DNA of 64,000 bases from NCBI RefSeq assembly GCF_003318275.1, contig NZ_QOCH01000003.1:126618-190617 (forward strand), written 5' to 3'. Origin of the DNA: Marinobacter sp. F3R11 (GTDB lineage Bacteria; Pseudomonadota; Gammaproteobacteria; Pseudomonadales; Oleiphilaceae). Position 1 is the stretch's first letter. Each line of letters starts with the position of its first letter. Positions 55,770 through 64,000 of this stretch are shown piece after piece. The notes beneath the pieces are model-generated. The model had not been told where the DNA came from and searched no databases. It worked only from the letters and a program-made list of their open reading frames with translations. A program made the position numbers and the translations under genes.

Positions 55770-57175
55770 CCCGCACTCTCACACTGCTGGTTACTTCCAT
55801 GGTTCTGCTGTTTGCCCTGATAGCCGCAGCCTGGAGCTATATTGAAAGCAATCATGAACTGGAAGAGCTGTTCGACGCCGAACTTGCGCAGAGTACACGG
55901 ATTGTCCAGGGGCTGGTTCGCCACCTTGCAGACACACAATCGCTCGAGCTGTTATCGCAAACCCTCAGTGAAACACTGGCGCTGCCACTCGACAAGGACG
56001 TTGAGTCTGAAGCAGACAATGACGAGATTCTGCCCGGAGGCGCAGGGCACAAATACGAAAAGAAGCTGGCCTTTGAGGTCTGGACGCCCGGCCGCACGCC
56101 TCTGCTGGACACACTTAAGGCCGATGACACCGAAGGCCTGACACCAGGCTACTCATGGGCCGAATCCCAGGGGTACAACTGGCGGACGTTCACGCTTCAG
56201 GATCCCGCTACAGGTTTCTGGATCAGAACAGCTCAGCGGGAAGATATTCGCGGGGAACTGAGCCAGGAACTGGCCCTGGGCAACGTTCTGCCTTTGTTGG
56301 TTGCCTTGCCGCTCCTGCTACTGGCCGCCAGTGCTGCCATTCATATCGGGTTCCGCCCCCTGCGTCGGTTGGAGCGGCCTATACGCCATATGGCTCCGGA
56401 ACGTATTCATCCCCTGGATGACAGACAGGCACCAAAGGAAGTGGCAGGTCTGGTACAAGCAGTAAATAGCCTGCTCAAGCGACTGAACCTGGCCCTGGAG
56501 CGGGAGCGCCGATTTTCGGCCGATGCAGCCCATGAACTACGGACGCCGCTGGCAGCTTTGCGACTGAATCTGGAAAAGGCCTGGGACAACAATCCACAGC
56601 AATTCCTGCCCCTGATTCAATCGGTTGACCGCATGACGCATCTGGTGGAGCAAATGCTGCTGCTGAACCGGGTAGACTCCGGCGCCGGCTTTTCACACCA
56701 GAAACACGACCTGTCCGAAATCATCGAACAAAGTATTGCGGATGTGACCCCCCTGGCGCTGAAAAAGCATATTGAGCCACTACTGCATAACGATGCTGGC
56801 CAGGCGCTGGTGAGTTGCCACGACGCCCTGATCAATACCCTGATGCGATCCCTGCTGGCCAACGCCATTCAGTACAGCCCGCAGCACACTCTGATAGAAA
56901 CTCGCCTGGAGGCCTCCGGCAACGGTTATCACGTTACTGTGTGCGACCAGGGGCCAGGCATTGCGACAGAGGATAGGGAAAGGGCACTCAGTCGCTTTGT
57001 CCGCCTCGACCAGCGGCATGGCGGCGGTGCGGGGCTTGGGCTGGCAATTGCACGGCGGATTGCGGAACTCCACGGCGGCCAACTGACCCTGAATGCCCGG
57101 CCTGACGGGCAAACCGGACTGTGTGTCAGTCTCTGGCTGCCGGCACGCACTATGCCTTGCACCAGTGAACCTTAG
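55760..57175 (+). CDS. QseC/PmrB/BqsS-like sensor histidine kinase
   Basis: A 471-residue membrane kinase. Helix 1 spans about 10-30, a periplasmic sensor about 31-180, helix 2 about 183-203, then HAMP-like linker, DHp and ATPase domains. The sensor starts NHELEELFDAELAQSTRIVQ, as in QseC-type kinases, and has an acidic stretch (DKDVESEADNDE) that could bind cations. The phosphorylation box FSADAAHELRTPLAAL and the boxes LLANAIQYSP, DQGPGI and GLGLAIARRI are intact. ATG 55760 has GGAG 7 nt upstream; a TTG five codons earlier is less likely. The stimulus may be Fe(II), another cation or a small molecule. Confidence 0.9.
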   Translation: MSLTRTLTLLVTSMVLLFALIAAAWSYIESNHELEELFDAELAQSTRIVQGLVRHLADTQSLELLSQTLSETLALPLDKDVESEADNDEILPGGAGHKYEKKLAFEVWTPGRTPLLDTLKADDTEGLTPGYSWAESQGYNWRTFTLQDPATGFWIRTAQREDIRGELSQELALGNVLPLLVALPLLLLAASAAIHIGFRPLRRLERPIRHMAPERIHPLDDRQAPKEVAGLVQAVNSLLKRLNLALERERRFSADAAHELRTPLAALRLNLEKAWDNNPQQFLPLIQSVDRMTHLVEQMLLLNRVDSGAGFSHQKHDLSEIIEQSIADVTPLALKKHIEPLLHNDAGQALVSCHDALINTLMRSLLANAIQYSPQHTLIETRLEASGNGYHVTVCDQGPGIATEDRERALSRFVRLDQRHGGGAGLGLAIARRIAELHGGQLTLNARPDGQTGLCVSLWLPARTMPCTSEP

Positions 57176-57188
57176 ACTAAACCGGGCT

Positions 57189-57887
57189 CTAAGGCTTCAG
57201 CGCGTTCAGAAGGGTGTTGTCGTCCAGTGACTGGCCCCAAAGGTTGCCATGCATCAGTTCATTCAAAGGCAACCGTGAACGCCAGCCCCGGGTTTCCAGC
57301 TCTGGCTGATCTGCAAACTCGCTGACATAGCCAAGACATAAATAGGCCAATGGGTAGACGTTATCCGGCAGTTTCAGAATCCGCGCCAGTGTGCTCTGGT
57401 CGAGAATGCTCACCCAGCCCACGCCGATACCTTCCGCCCGCGCCGCCAGCCACAAGTTCTGAACAGCCAGACAGGTACTGAAAAGGTCCGTATCCACTAT
57501 GGAGTTACGTCCCAGAACATGGCTGCCGCCCCGGTTGCGGTCACAGGTAATACACAGGTTCATAGGGCTTTCGACAATGCCCTGTAATTTCAGACTGAGA
57601 TAGGTTCGCTGACGTTCACCACCGTAGTTATTAGCGGCTTTGGCATTTTCCTGGTTATAGCTGGCCAGCACTTGCTGACGCACGTCCAGGCTGTCAATCA
57701 GGATAAAATCCCATGGCTGCATAAAACCCACCGACGGCGCGTGGTGCGCCGCTTTCAGCAGGCGCGCCAGCACAGGCCGGGGAATGGGATCAGGCAGAAA
57801 CTCGGAGCGAACGTCACGGCGTTCAAAAATAGCGCGGTAAAGCCCACTACGCTCGTCTTCGCTGAAAGGACGGTTAGGATCACTCAT
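57189..57887 (-). CDS. bluB: 5,6-dimethylbenzimidazole synthase
   Basis: A 232-residue flavin-destructase of the nitroreductase superfamily that cuts FMNH2 to make the lower base of cobalamin. Family traits: [42 protein letters not shown], with the conserved GFMQPW, and [10 protein letters not shown] near the C-terminus. The presence of bluB means the cell can make its own lower ligand aerobically. It is the last gene of the cobalamin cluster, overlapping cobQ by 4 bp, and converges with the sensor kinase gene. Confidence 0.92.
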   Translation of the reverse strand: MSDPNRPFSEDERSGLYRAIFERRDVRSEFLPDPIPRPVLARLLKAAHHAPSVGFMQPWDFILIDSLDVRQQVLASYNQENAKAANNYGGERQRTYLSLKLQGIVESPMNLCITCDRNRGGSHVLGRNSIVDTDLFSTCLAVQNLWLAARAEGIGVGWVSILDQSTLARILKLPDNVYPLAYLCLGYVSEFADQPELETRGWRSRLPLNELMHGNLWGQSLDDNTLLNALKP

Positions 57888-59392
57888 GACCGCTTTCCAT
57901 GGCCGGAATTAGTTGATGCTTCTTTTACGCCCAGCAGCCCGCACAGCCAGTCTGTATCCAGATATTGTTCAACCTGGTCCGCCAGCCGGTCAAGCTGGGC
58001 AAGACGGTGCTGCTGGTAGTCTACAGCGGCGCCTGAGCGGTTCAGCCCGGCCCATTGCAGCAATGCTTCACACGCCGCCGGCTCGTCAAATATTCCATGC
58101 ACATAGGTGCCGGCCACCTGGCCATCGGCGCTGATTGCACCTTCGTTGTTGCCAGCCATCAAGCCCAACGGATGTGCTAGAGCCGCGCCATGGCTCACAC
58201 CGTTGTGCATTTCGTAGCCTTTGAAAACCGCACTCTTGCCGCGGGGGTCACCCGCCCGGAGGGTCAGGGTGCCACTAACATTTCTCAGATGTTTACCAGC
58301 AATCATGGTGGTGGTCATTTCCAGCAATCCCAGGCCTTCCGTTGCGCCTTTCTGGCCTTCCAGCCCATCCGGATCGTCAACACGCTCACCCAGCATCTGA
58401 AAACCACCGCAAATACCAAAAACCTTGCCGCCGTAGCGCAAGTGTTTGCGAATAGCCTGCACCCAGCCCTGAGTATTGAGGAAAGCCAGATCAGTGCGGG
58501 TACTTTTACTGCCGGGCAGGATAATCAGATCGGCAGCCGGAATGGGCTGATCCGGGCCGATGAACTGAAGATTTATACCCGGGTGCAAGCGCAAGGGGTC
58601 AAAATCATTGTGATTACTGATGCGTGGCAGCACCGGCACAATCACATTCAGCGATTCGGCTTCGCAGGTGCCAGAGATACCAATGCTGTCTTCAGAGTCC
58701 ACGATGAGGCCATGAAGGTATGGCAGCACGCCAACCACTGGCTTGCCGGTGCGTTCGGTAAGCCACTCCAGGCCTGGTTCCAGCAAGCTGATATCACCGC
58801 GAAAACGATTAACAATGAAGCCTTTTGTGCGCCCCTGCTCACTGGCGGAAATCAGCTCCAGCGTACCCACCAGCTGGGCAAACACACCGCCCCGGTCTAT
58901 ATCCCCGACCAGCAACACCGGGCAATCGGCCGCTTCTGCAAAGCCCATGTTGGCAATGTCGTTGGTGCGCAGGTTAATTTCTGCAGGACTGCCAGCACCT
59001 TCAGCAATGATCACGTCATAGCGTTCACTGAGCGCACGCCAGGCGTCCATCACCGCAACCTTGGCCTCGGCTTTGTACGCATGATAATCCAGCGCATCCA
59101 TATTGCCGTGTACCTGTCCGCGCAGAATTACCTGGGCGCCACAATCGCTTTGCGGCTTCAGCAATACCGGGTTCATATCGCTGTGGGGCTCAAGGCCACA
59201 CGCCAGTGCCTGCAACGCCGTGGAGCGGCCTATTTCCCCTCCATCCACTGTAACCGCACTGTTCAGGGCCATATTCTGCGGTTTGAATGGCGCCACCGAC
59301 ACACCCTGCCGGGCAAGCCAACGACACAGGGCGGCAACTACGGTGGTTTTACCGGCGTCGGATGTGGTGCCCTGGATCATCAGTGTGGTCAT
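57884..59392 (-). CDS. cobQ: Cobyric acid synthase
   Basis: A 502-residue amidotransferase that adds four amide groups to adenosylcobyrinic acid a,c-diamide using glutamine and ATP. The N-terminal ATPase half has [21 protein letters not shown] and [13 protein letters not shown]; the C-terminal glutaminase half (about 255-450) has [11 protein letters not shown] with the nucleophilic Cys and TYVHGIFD with the His. Length is normal. It lies 2 bp after cobO in the same operon. The long plus-strand frame opposite it is a shadow. Confidence 0.94.
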   Translation of the reverse strand: MTTLMIQGTTSDAGKTTVVAALCRWLARQGVSVAPFKPQNMALNSAVTVDGGEIGRSTALQALACGLEPHSDMNPVLLKPQSDCGAQVILRGQVHGNMDALDYHAYKAEAKVAVMDAWRALSERYDVIIAEGAGSPAEINLRTNDIANMGFAEAADCPVLLVGDIDRGGVFAQLVGTLELISASEQGRTKGFIVNRFRGDISLLEPGLEWLTERTGKPVVGVLPYLHGLIVDSEDSIGISGTCEAESLNVIVPVLPRISNHNDFDPLRLHPGINLQFIGPDQPIPAADLIILPGSKSTRTDLAFLNTQGWVQAIRKHLRYGGKVFGICGGFQMLGERVDDPDGLEGQKGATEGLGLLEMTTTMIAGKHLRNVSGTLTLRAGDPRGKSAVFKGYEMHNGVSHGAALAHPLGLMAGNNEGAISADGQVAGTYVHGIFDEPAACEALLQWAGLNRSGAAVDYQQHRLAQLDRLADQVEQYLDTDWLCGLLGVKEASTNSGHGKRS

Positions 59393-59394
59393 GA

Positions 59395-60006
59395 TTAAAG
59401 CTCGACGCCCTTCTGAGCCTTGATGCCCTGATCCTTGAAGGCATGCTTCACGACGCCCATTTCGGTGACGGTATCTGCGATGTCGATCAGTTCCTGGGGA
59501 GCATTACGTCCGGTGACGACCACGTGTTGCATAGCAGGCCTGCCCTGCAGATCATCCAGCACACGATCCAGATCTATGTAGTCGTATTTCAGCGCAATGT
59601 TCAGCTCGTCCAGCAAAATCAGATCATAACTGTCGTCTTTCAACATGCCGGCAGCAATATCCCAGGCAGCATTGGCAGACGCCACATCCTGTTCGCGGTC
59701 CTGGGTTTCCCACGTGTAGCCCTGACCCATCACGTGGTAATCCACATTGGGCAGATCCCGGAAAAAGGCTTCTTCGCCGGTGCTGAAGGCACCTTTGATA
59801 AATTGCACAACGCCGACTTTCATACCGTGGCCAAGCGCGCGGGCAACCATGCCAAAGCCGGAACTGCTCTTGCCTTTACCGGGACCGGTCAATACCAGCA
59901 ACACACCCTGTTCGTTCTGGGCATTGGCGATGCGTTCCTGCATGATTTTTTGCTTGGCTGCCATACGTTTGGCATGGCGTTCGGGATCTTTTGCGCGATC
60001 ACGCAT
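59395..60006 (-). CDS. cobO: Cob(I)yrinic acid a,c-diamide adenosyltransferase
   Basis: A 203-residue CobO/BtuR-type enzyme that transfers the adenosyl group of ATP to the cobalt. It has the basic N-terminus [20 protein letters not shown], the P-loop [31 protein letters not shown] and a Walker B-like [16 protein letters not shown] 60006 is chosen because GGAGAAG lies just upstream and MRDR is the family's usual start. It overlaps cobB by 8 bp. Confidence 0.93.
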   Translation of the reverse strand: MRDRAKDPERHAKRMAAKQKIMQERIANAQNEQGVLLVLTGPGKGKSSSGFGMVARALGHGMKVGVVQFIKGAFSTGEEAFFRDLPNVDYHVMGQGYTWETQDREQDVASANAAWDIAAGMLKDDSYDLILLDELNIALKYDYIDLDRVLDDLQGRPAMQHVVVTGRNAPQELIDIADTVTEMGVVKHAFKDQGIKAQKGVEL

Positions 60007-61327
60007 GAGTCTTCTCCGTATCATTGTAAAATATCAGCGGCTGGCCCCTGAACAGAGCAGCAATCAGGGCAGGAGCCGATGGGAAGTAACCGTGGAAGTA
60101 GCTGGCCACGAGACCTTTTTCACAGAATACCGCCTCCCCGACCGTGCCAGCCTGTTTCCAGGCCCGCGCCACAGGTTGCCATGGTGTATCCAGTGATGAG
60201 CGGTGAAAGGTATGCCCACGGAGCTCGCCTTCCTGAGTGCTCAGGCTTTGCAGGCCTATGCCCTGCAGGCGTTTTTCCAAGGTCGAACGGCCCGGGATCA
60301 ACCCCAGCATTCTGTGCACAACGCCATCTTTATCGGATAACTCTTCAGCACAAGCCATCAGCCCGCCACACTCTGCAAGTATCGGCTTGCCGGCCTCATA
60401 GAACTCACGGATCGCTTCAGCCATAGGGGTATTGTTGGCCAGGGTGCTGCCATGAAGTTCAGGGTATCCACCAGGGAGCCATAGGGCATCCGCCTGAGGT
60501 AGCTGCGAATCCACTAACGGGGAGAAATAGTGCAGCTCCGCACCCATGGCCGTCAGCAGGTCTGTGTTCGCACGATAGATAAAGCTGAACGCAAGATCGC
60601 GGGCAATCGCAATGCGCACGCCTTTAAGCAAAGCCTCTGGTTTGACTGGCTCAACCGGGGCAATCGTAACAGCCTTGGGTAACTCACCAAGGCCTGCAGC
60701 TTCGAGCACCGCAGCCGCCGCATCAAGCTGCTGGTCAAGGTTGCCCAGTTCAGCCGGTTGCAACAAGCCCAGGTGTCTGTCCGGAATCTGCATTGCCTCG
60801 CTCCGGGGAATGGCCCCCAGCAAACTGATGCCCTGAGGCAGGCCTTCTTTCAGCATATCGCCATGGCGGGGGCTACCGATTTTGTTGGCGATCACCTGAT
60901 ACACCGACAGTTCGGGATCAAAATGGGCCAGTCCCAGTACCAGCGCGCCAAAGGTCTGCGCCATACCGCCGGCGTCAATCACTGGCAACGCAGGAATACC
61001 CAGCAGTTTGGCAAGGTCAGCACTGGACGGGTCGCCATCAAACAGGCCCATAGCCCCTTCAATCAGAATCAGATCAGCATCGCGGGCAGCTTCCGCCACG
61101 CGCCAGCGACATTCGTGTTCGCCGGTCATCCAGGGGTGCAACTGGTAGACCGGCTGACCTGAGGCCACCTCAAGCATCATCGGGTCCAGGTAGTCCGGGC
61201 CATGCTTGAACACGCGCACCTTGCGACCGGCGTTCCGGTGCAATCGGGCCAGAGCCGCCGTCACCATGGATTTACCCTGCCCGGAAGCCGGGGCCGTAAT
61301 CATCACTGCGGGTACGGGTATAGTCAT
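59999..61327 (-). CDS. cobB: Cobyrinic acid a,c-diamide synthase
   Basis: A 442-residue CobB/CbiA amidotransferase acting on the a and c side chains of the corrin ring. The ATPase half has MITAPASGQGKSMVTAALARLH; the glutaminase half (about 240-430) has LPGGYPELHG, ILAECGGLMACAEEL with the catalytic Cys, and GYFPSAPAL near the end. It is the gene following btuD after 13 bp. As no earlier corrin-ring genes lie here, it could act on imported incomplete corrinoids or on a pathway encoded elsewhere. Confidence 0.93.
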   Translation of the reverse strand: MTIPVPAVMITAPASGQGKSMVTAALARLHRNAGRKVRVFKHGPDYLDPMMLEVASGQPVYQLHPWMTGEHECRWRVAEAARDADLILIEGAMGLFDGDPSSADLAKLLGIPALPVIDAGGMAQTFGALVLGLAHFDPELSVYQVIANKIGSPRHGDMLKEGLPQGISLLGAIPRSEAMQIPDRHLGLLQPAELGNLDQQLDAAAAVLEAAGLGELPKAVTIAPVEPVKPEALLKGVRIAIARDLAFSFIYRANTDLLTAMGAELHYFSPLVDSQLPQADALWLPGGYPELHGSTLANNTPMAEAIREFYEAGKPILAECGGLMACAEELSDKDGVVHRMLGLIPGRSTLEKRLQGIGLQSLSTQEGELRGHTFHRSSLDTPWQPVARAWKQAGTVGEAVFCEKGLVASYFHGYFPSAPALIAALFRGQPLIFYNDTEKTHA

Positions 61328-61340
61328 TGATCAGCCCTGT

Positions 61341-62126
61341 TCAGGGTGTCGGCCCGGGGCGCACAGGTACAAATATGGGCGCGCCATCGGCCTCTACGGT
61401 GATGAGTTTCTGGTTATATAGCTTCTCGAGCGCGGAAGGCACCAGCATTGAATCTGCTGGCCCCCAGCAGGCGTCGCCGTTGGTGTATAGCAGCAGAACA
61501 TGACTACACCACCGGGCAGCCAGATTAAGATCGTGCAAACACATGAAAACAGCTTTTCCGGATCGAGCCTGCGCCTGAAGCAGGTTCATCACCTTGACCT
61601 GATGATGCAGGTCCAGATGGTTAGTGGGCTCATCCAGCAGCCATATGCCAGGGTTCTGGGTCATCAGCGTGGCGATGGCAACACGCTGACGCTCACCACC
61701 TGACAATGTGGTCAGCAAACGATCGGACAAATGTTCTACGTCCAGCGCTTCCAGTGCCTGCTCTGCCAGAGTCTGGTCTTCACACTGCTCGCTGACCCAG
61801 GGCGACAACCACGGATGACGACCAATAAGTGCAGTTTCCATAACGGTTGCCGGAAAACTATCCTGACGCTCCTGGAAAACAAGGCCCATCTGCCGGGCAA
61901 TATCCCGGCGCTTCAGATCTTTCAGAGGGGTGTCATCAAGTACCACCTCACCACGGCGGGCGGGCAGCAGACCTGCAAGTGTATGCAACAAGGTGGTTTT
62001 CCCGGCGCCGTTAGGACCGAGTACACCCCAGGTCTGGCCTGGTTCAATGGTCAGGTTCAGAGAATACCCATCTGATCTGCCCGGTACATTAATAACCAGA
62101 TCGCGACTGCGCAGCCTGCTCATCAT
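61341..62126 (-). CDS. btuD: Cobalamin ABC transporter ATP-binding protein
   Basis: A 261-residue ABC ATPase: Walker A GPNGAGKTTLL, Q-loop VFQERQDSF, signature LSGGERQRVAIA, Walker B IWLLDEPTNHLD and switch His in CLHDLNLAA. It belongs to the FecE/BtuD/HmuV group and sits between BtuC-type permease and cobB, so vitamin B12 is the likely substrate. Its start overlaps btuC by 4 bp (ATGATG; either Met could be used). Confidence 0.9.
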   Translation of the reverse strand: MMSRLRSRDLVINVPGRSDGYSLNLTIEPGQTWGVLGPNGAGKTTLLHTLAGLLPARRGEVVLDDTPLKDLKRRDIARQMGLVFQERQDSFPATVMETALIGRHPWLSPWVSEQCEDQTLAEQALEALDVEHLSDRLLTTLSGGERQRVAIATLMTQNPGIWLLDEPTNHLDLHHQVKVMNLLQAQARSGKAVFMCLHDLNLAARWCSHVLLLYTNGDACWGPADSMLVPSALEKLYNQKLITVEADGAPIFVPVRPGPTP

Positions 62127-63082
62127 CGGCTCCGGTGCAACAGATAAAGGAATGTAGGCACGCCTAATAACGCGGTGATTACGCCAACAGGCAGTTGCTC
62201 CGGGGCAATCACCGTACGTGCAAGCGTATCCGCCAGTACCAGCAAGGTCCCTCCTGCCAGGGCACTGGCCGGCAGAATAATGCGCTGGTCATTACCAAGA
62301 ACCAGCCGGAGCATATGGGGAACAATCAGGCCTACAAACCCGATGCTGCCAGCAGTGGTTACTGCAGTAGCCGTCAGCAGGCTGGCAAGAAGATAAATAG
62401 TCCATTCCAGCGGGCGCACGGAGACGCCCAGCGCAGCGGCCTGCAGAGGTCCCCGCGCCAGCACATTAAGATTACGGGCAAGAGGCATAATCAGCACAAC
62501 GGACAAAACCAGAACAGCCAATGCAGGCCAGGGCGCGCGGGCGTATGAGACATCACCCATCAACCAGTAAAGCATACCGGGGAGTTTGTATGAGGGCGTG
62601 ATTGCCAGCATCAGCGTAATCACAGCTCCCCACCCGGCCGCCACTACCACACCGGTCAGCAGAAGGCGGGAAGGGGTCCAGCTGCCAGTGCCGTGGGCGA
62701 GACCAAAGACCAGAAGGGTTGCCAGCATGGCACCAGCAAAGGCGGACCCGGATATCAGGATCGTCCCCATTCCTGCCAGCATGGCCAATAGTGCGCCAAC
62801 TGCTGCGCCACCAGATAGCCCGAGCACATAGGGGTCAGCCAGTGGGTTACGCAACAACACTTGCATCAGCGCGCCAGCCACAGCCAGCAGCCCCCCTGTT
62901 GCAAGAGCCGCAAGAGTACGGGGCAAGCGCAGATCCAATAACAATGCACGGTTCAGCGCACTGCCTTCACCCTGCATGACCTGCCAGATCTCAGGCAGCG
63001 GGACAGTCACGCTGCCCAGGCCCAAAGCCAGCACAACTGCAACGAAAGTCAGAAATCCGAGGCTCAGCAACGGGCGGATCAT
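62123..63082 (-). CDS. btuC: Cobalamin ABC transporter permease
   Basis: A 319-residue FecCD/BtuC-family permease with about ten helices: LRLPRTLAALATGGLLAVAGALMQ, RNPLADPYVLGLSGGAAVGAL, and TAGSIGFVGLIVPHMLRL, the coupling-helix region that contacts the ATPase. The dimer forms the vitamin B12 path through the inner membrane. It lies 33 bp after btuF and overlaps btuD. Confidence 0.92.
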   Translation of the reverse strand: MIRPLLSLGFLTFVAVVLALGLGSVTVPLPEIWQVMQGEGSALNRALLLDLRLPRTLAALATGGLLAVAGALMQVLLRNPLADPYVLGLSGGAAVGALLAMLAGMGTILISGSAFAGAMLATLLVFGLAHGTGSWTPSRLLLTGVVVAAGWGAVITLMLAITPSYKLPGMLYWLMGDVSYARAPWPALAVLVLSVVLIMPLARNLNVLARGPLQAAALGVSVRPLEWTIYLLASLLTATAVTTAGSIGFVGLIVPHMLRLVLGNDQRIILPASALAGGTLLVLADTLARTVIAPEQLPVGVITALLGVPTFLYLLHRSR

Positions 63083-63115
63083 CGGTCAGTTACCTGACAA
63101 TTCATCCCTGTGTTA

Positions 63116-64000
63116 TCAACGCTCACGTGCACTATCCAGATAGTCACAAACAATCCTGGTGGCCTCAAGCAATCTGGGCGTAGGCCGTGAAATGGGTGAG
63201 GCCGGCACAAAAAAGAGATTGTTCTTTTTCACGGCGGTCAGCTCCGAATACTGCTTCCACATATCCAGCTGACCATCACTGACACCCTCAACACTTCCAG
63301 TGAGAATGGCGTGGGGATCGGCCTGCAGCACAACCTCAGAACTGATTCGGGGAACCAGCCGCGGCATGTCGCCGAATACATTTACGCCACCACACAACTG
63401 AAGCACCTTACCAATCAGGTGGTCGTTGTTGATGGTCATCAGAGGCTGCTCCCAGACCTGATAGAAAACAGGTATTGGTTCTGCATTACGGTACTGCTCT
63501 GACAAAGCGGCAATACCCACGCGAAAACGCTCGGCTTCAGCCAGGCCTTCATGCTCAGTGCCCGCCAGGGTAGCCAACCTCTCAATAACACTGGAAACCC
63601 CCTCAAAGGTCCGGGGCTCAATCGCAAACGCGGGAATACCCAGCTCATCGATCAGCTCCATCTGGGCCGGTGGGTTACCCGTTACCCAGGTAATCACCAG
63701 ATCCGGCCTGAGCGCCAGCAACGCTTCCATATCCACCCGGGTATGGCTGCCAACCAAGGGCAATTTCAGGGCTTCCGGGGGATAATCACTGTAATTAACG
63801 ACCGCAACCACCTTGTCACCGGCGCCGGCCGCAAACATGAGTTCCGTCGCCCCCGGAGACAAAGTGACTATACGATGCGCAGGGGCAGGGATGCAGAGTT
63901 CCTTGCCCATGTCATCAACAGCACAACGCTGCACCTCGCCGGCCGACAGAGACTGCACTACCACCACTAACAAAAAGCCCAGTGCAACTCTGACGCCCAG
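63116..64000 (-). CDS. btuF: Periplasmic cobalamin-binding protein (5' end beyond the window)
   Basis: A BtuF-type periplasmic binding protein. In frame from the window edge it reads a signal peptide core (VALGFLLVVVVQSLSAGE), then APAHRIVTLSPGATELMFAAGAGDKVVAVVNYSDYPPEA, LLALRPDLVITW, YQVWEQPLMTINNDHLIGKVLQLCGGVNVF and a closing VCDYLDS. The EQPLMTINN and PGATELMFA stretches are typical of the family. No good start codon lies inside the window (only TTG 63973, within the signal peptide), so the true start is probably to the right of 64000. Confidence 0.9.
   Translation of the reverse strand: MGVRVALGFLLVVVVQSLSAGEVQRCAVDDMGKELCIPAPAHRIVTLSPGATELMFAAGAGDKVVAVVNYSDYPPEALKLPLVGSHTRVDMEALLALRPDLVITWVTGNPPAQMELIDELGIPAFAIEPRTFEGVSSVIERLATLAGTEHEGLAEAERFRVGIAALSEQYRNAEPIPVFYQVWEQPLMTINNDHLIGKVLQLCGGVNVFGDMPRLVPRISSEVVLQADPHAILTGSVEGVSDGQLDMWKQYSELTAVKKNNLFFVPASPISRPTPRLLEATRIVCDYLDSARER

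Noticed and set aside
58190..59398. A 402-codon open frame on the plus strand
   Set aside because: It mirrors cobQ, which has full family motifs on the minus strand. The composition is typical of an antisense shadow in this GC-rich codon use.

Overview
The window looks like a chromosomal segment of a marine gammaproteobacterium, most probably Marinobacter or a close relative. This is inferred from family content and gene order (PomA/PomB-type stator genes, an N-type ATPase operon, a RegB/RegA-like pair, a cobalamin salvage cluster, many PAS/GGDEF proteins) and not from any similarity search. Coding density is high, most neighbouring genes overlap by 4 bp, and I see no tRNA, rRNA, insertion sequence, prophage or CRISPR array.

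Layout. 1-9.7 kb: the 5' end of a Cache-type chemoreceptor or sensor (cut by the window edge), DUF3565, a CDF-like transporter, a LysR regulator, rarD, a PAS-GGDEF protein, a thioesterase, two family-3 periplasmic binding proteins, a MotA/TolQ-like plus MotB/OmpA-like pair with a long periplasmic coiled coil, and panE. 10-21.7 kb: a YkvA protein, the pomAB stator pair, then two RND efflux operons (adaptor + pump, no outer-membrane factor) separated by a small K+ channel gene. 21.7-32.2 kb: a TonB-dependent copper receptor with a clear terminator, gdhA, a PEP/pyruvate-binding protein carrying a degenerate KaiC-like domain, a RegB/RegA-like redox two-component pair, and a PAS-PAS-GGDEF-EAL protein behind a perfect Anr/FNR box. 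32.2-39.7 kb: a CbiM-like permease, a SulP transporter with a persulfide-dioxygenase-like MBL protein, a PAS-GAF-GGDEF cyclase, a 1-Cys-type peroxiredoxin, cobS and a 3-methyladenine glycosylase.

39.9-51.2 kb is the most striking block. A YfcC-type carrier and arcA-arcB-arcC (arginine deiminase pathway) run without a terminator into a complete nine-gene N-ATPase operon, atpDCQRBEFAG. There are only 27 bp between arcC and atpD, and everything is on one strand. The sequence therefore suggests one transcription unit in which arginine fermentation makes ATP and a dedicated rotary ATPase can spend it on ion export.

51.2-57.2 kb: a divergent regulatory module. On the minus strand lies a three-gene operon (thermostable-hemolysin family protein, an adenylating enzyme fused to a heme-oxygenase-like diiron domain, an SDR reductase), probably making an unknown small molecule. 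On the plus strand lies a QseBC/PmrAB/BqsRS-type two-component system. The shared intergenic region contains TTAAG direct repeats placed at exactly the same distance from the -10 of each divergent promoter.

57.2-64 kb: a minus-strand cobalamin cluster in the order btuF-btuC-btuD-cobB-cobO-cobQ-bluB, with btuF cut by the right edge. Together with the separate cobS gene this covers B12 uptake, a,c-diamide synthesis, adenosylation, the lower-ligand base and final assembly, but not the early corrin steps.
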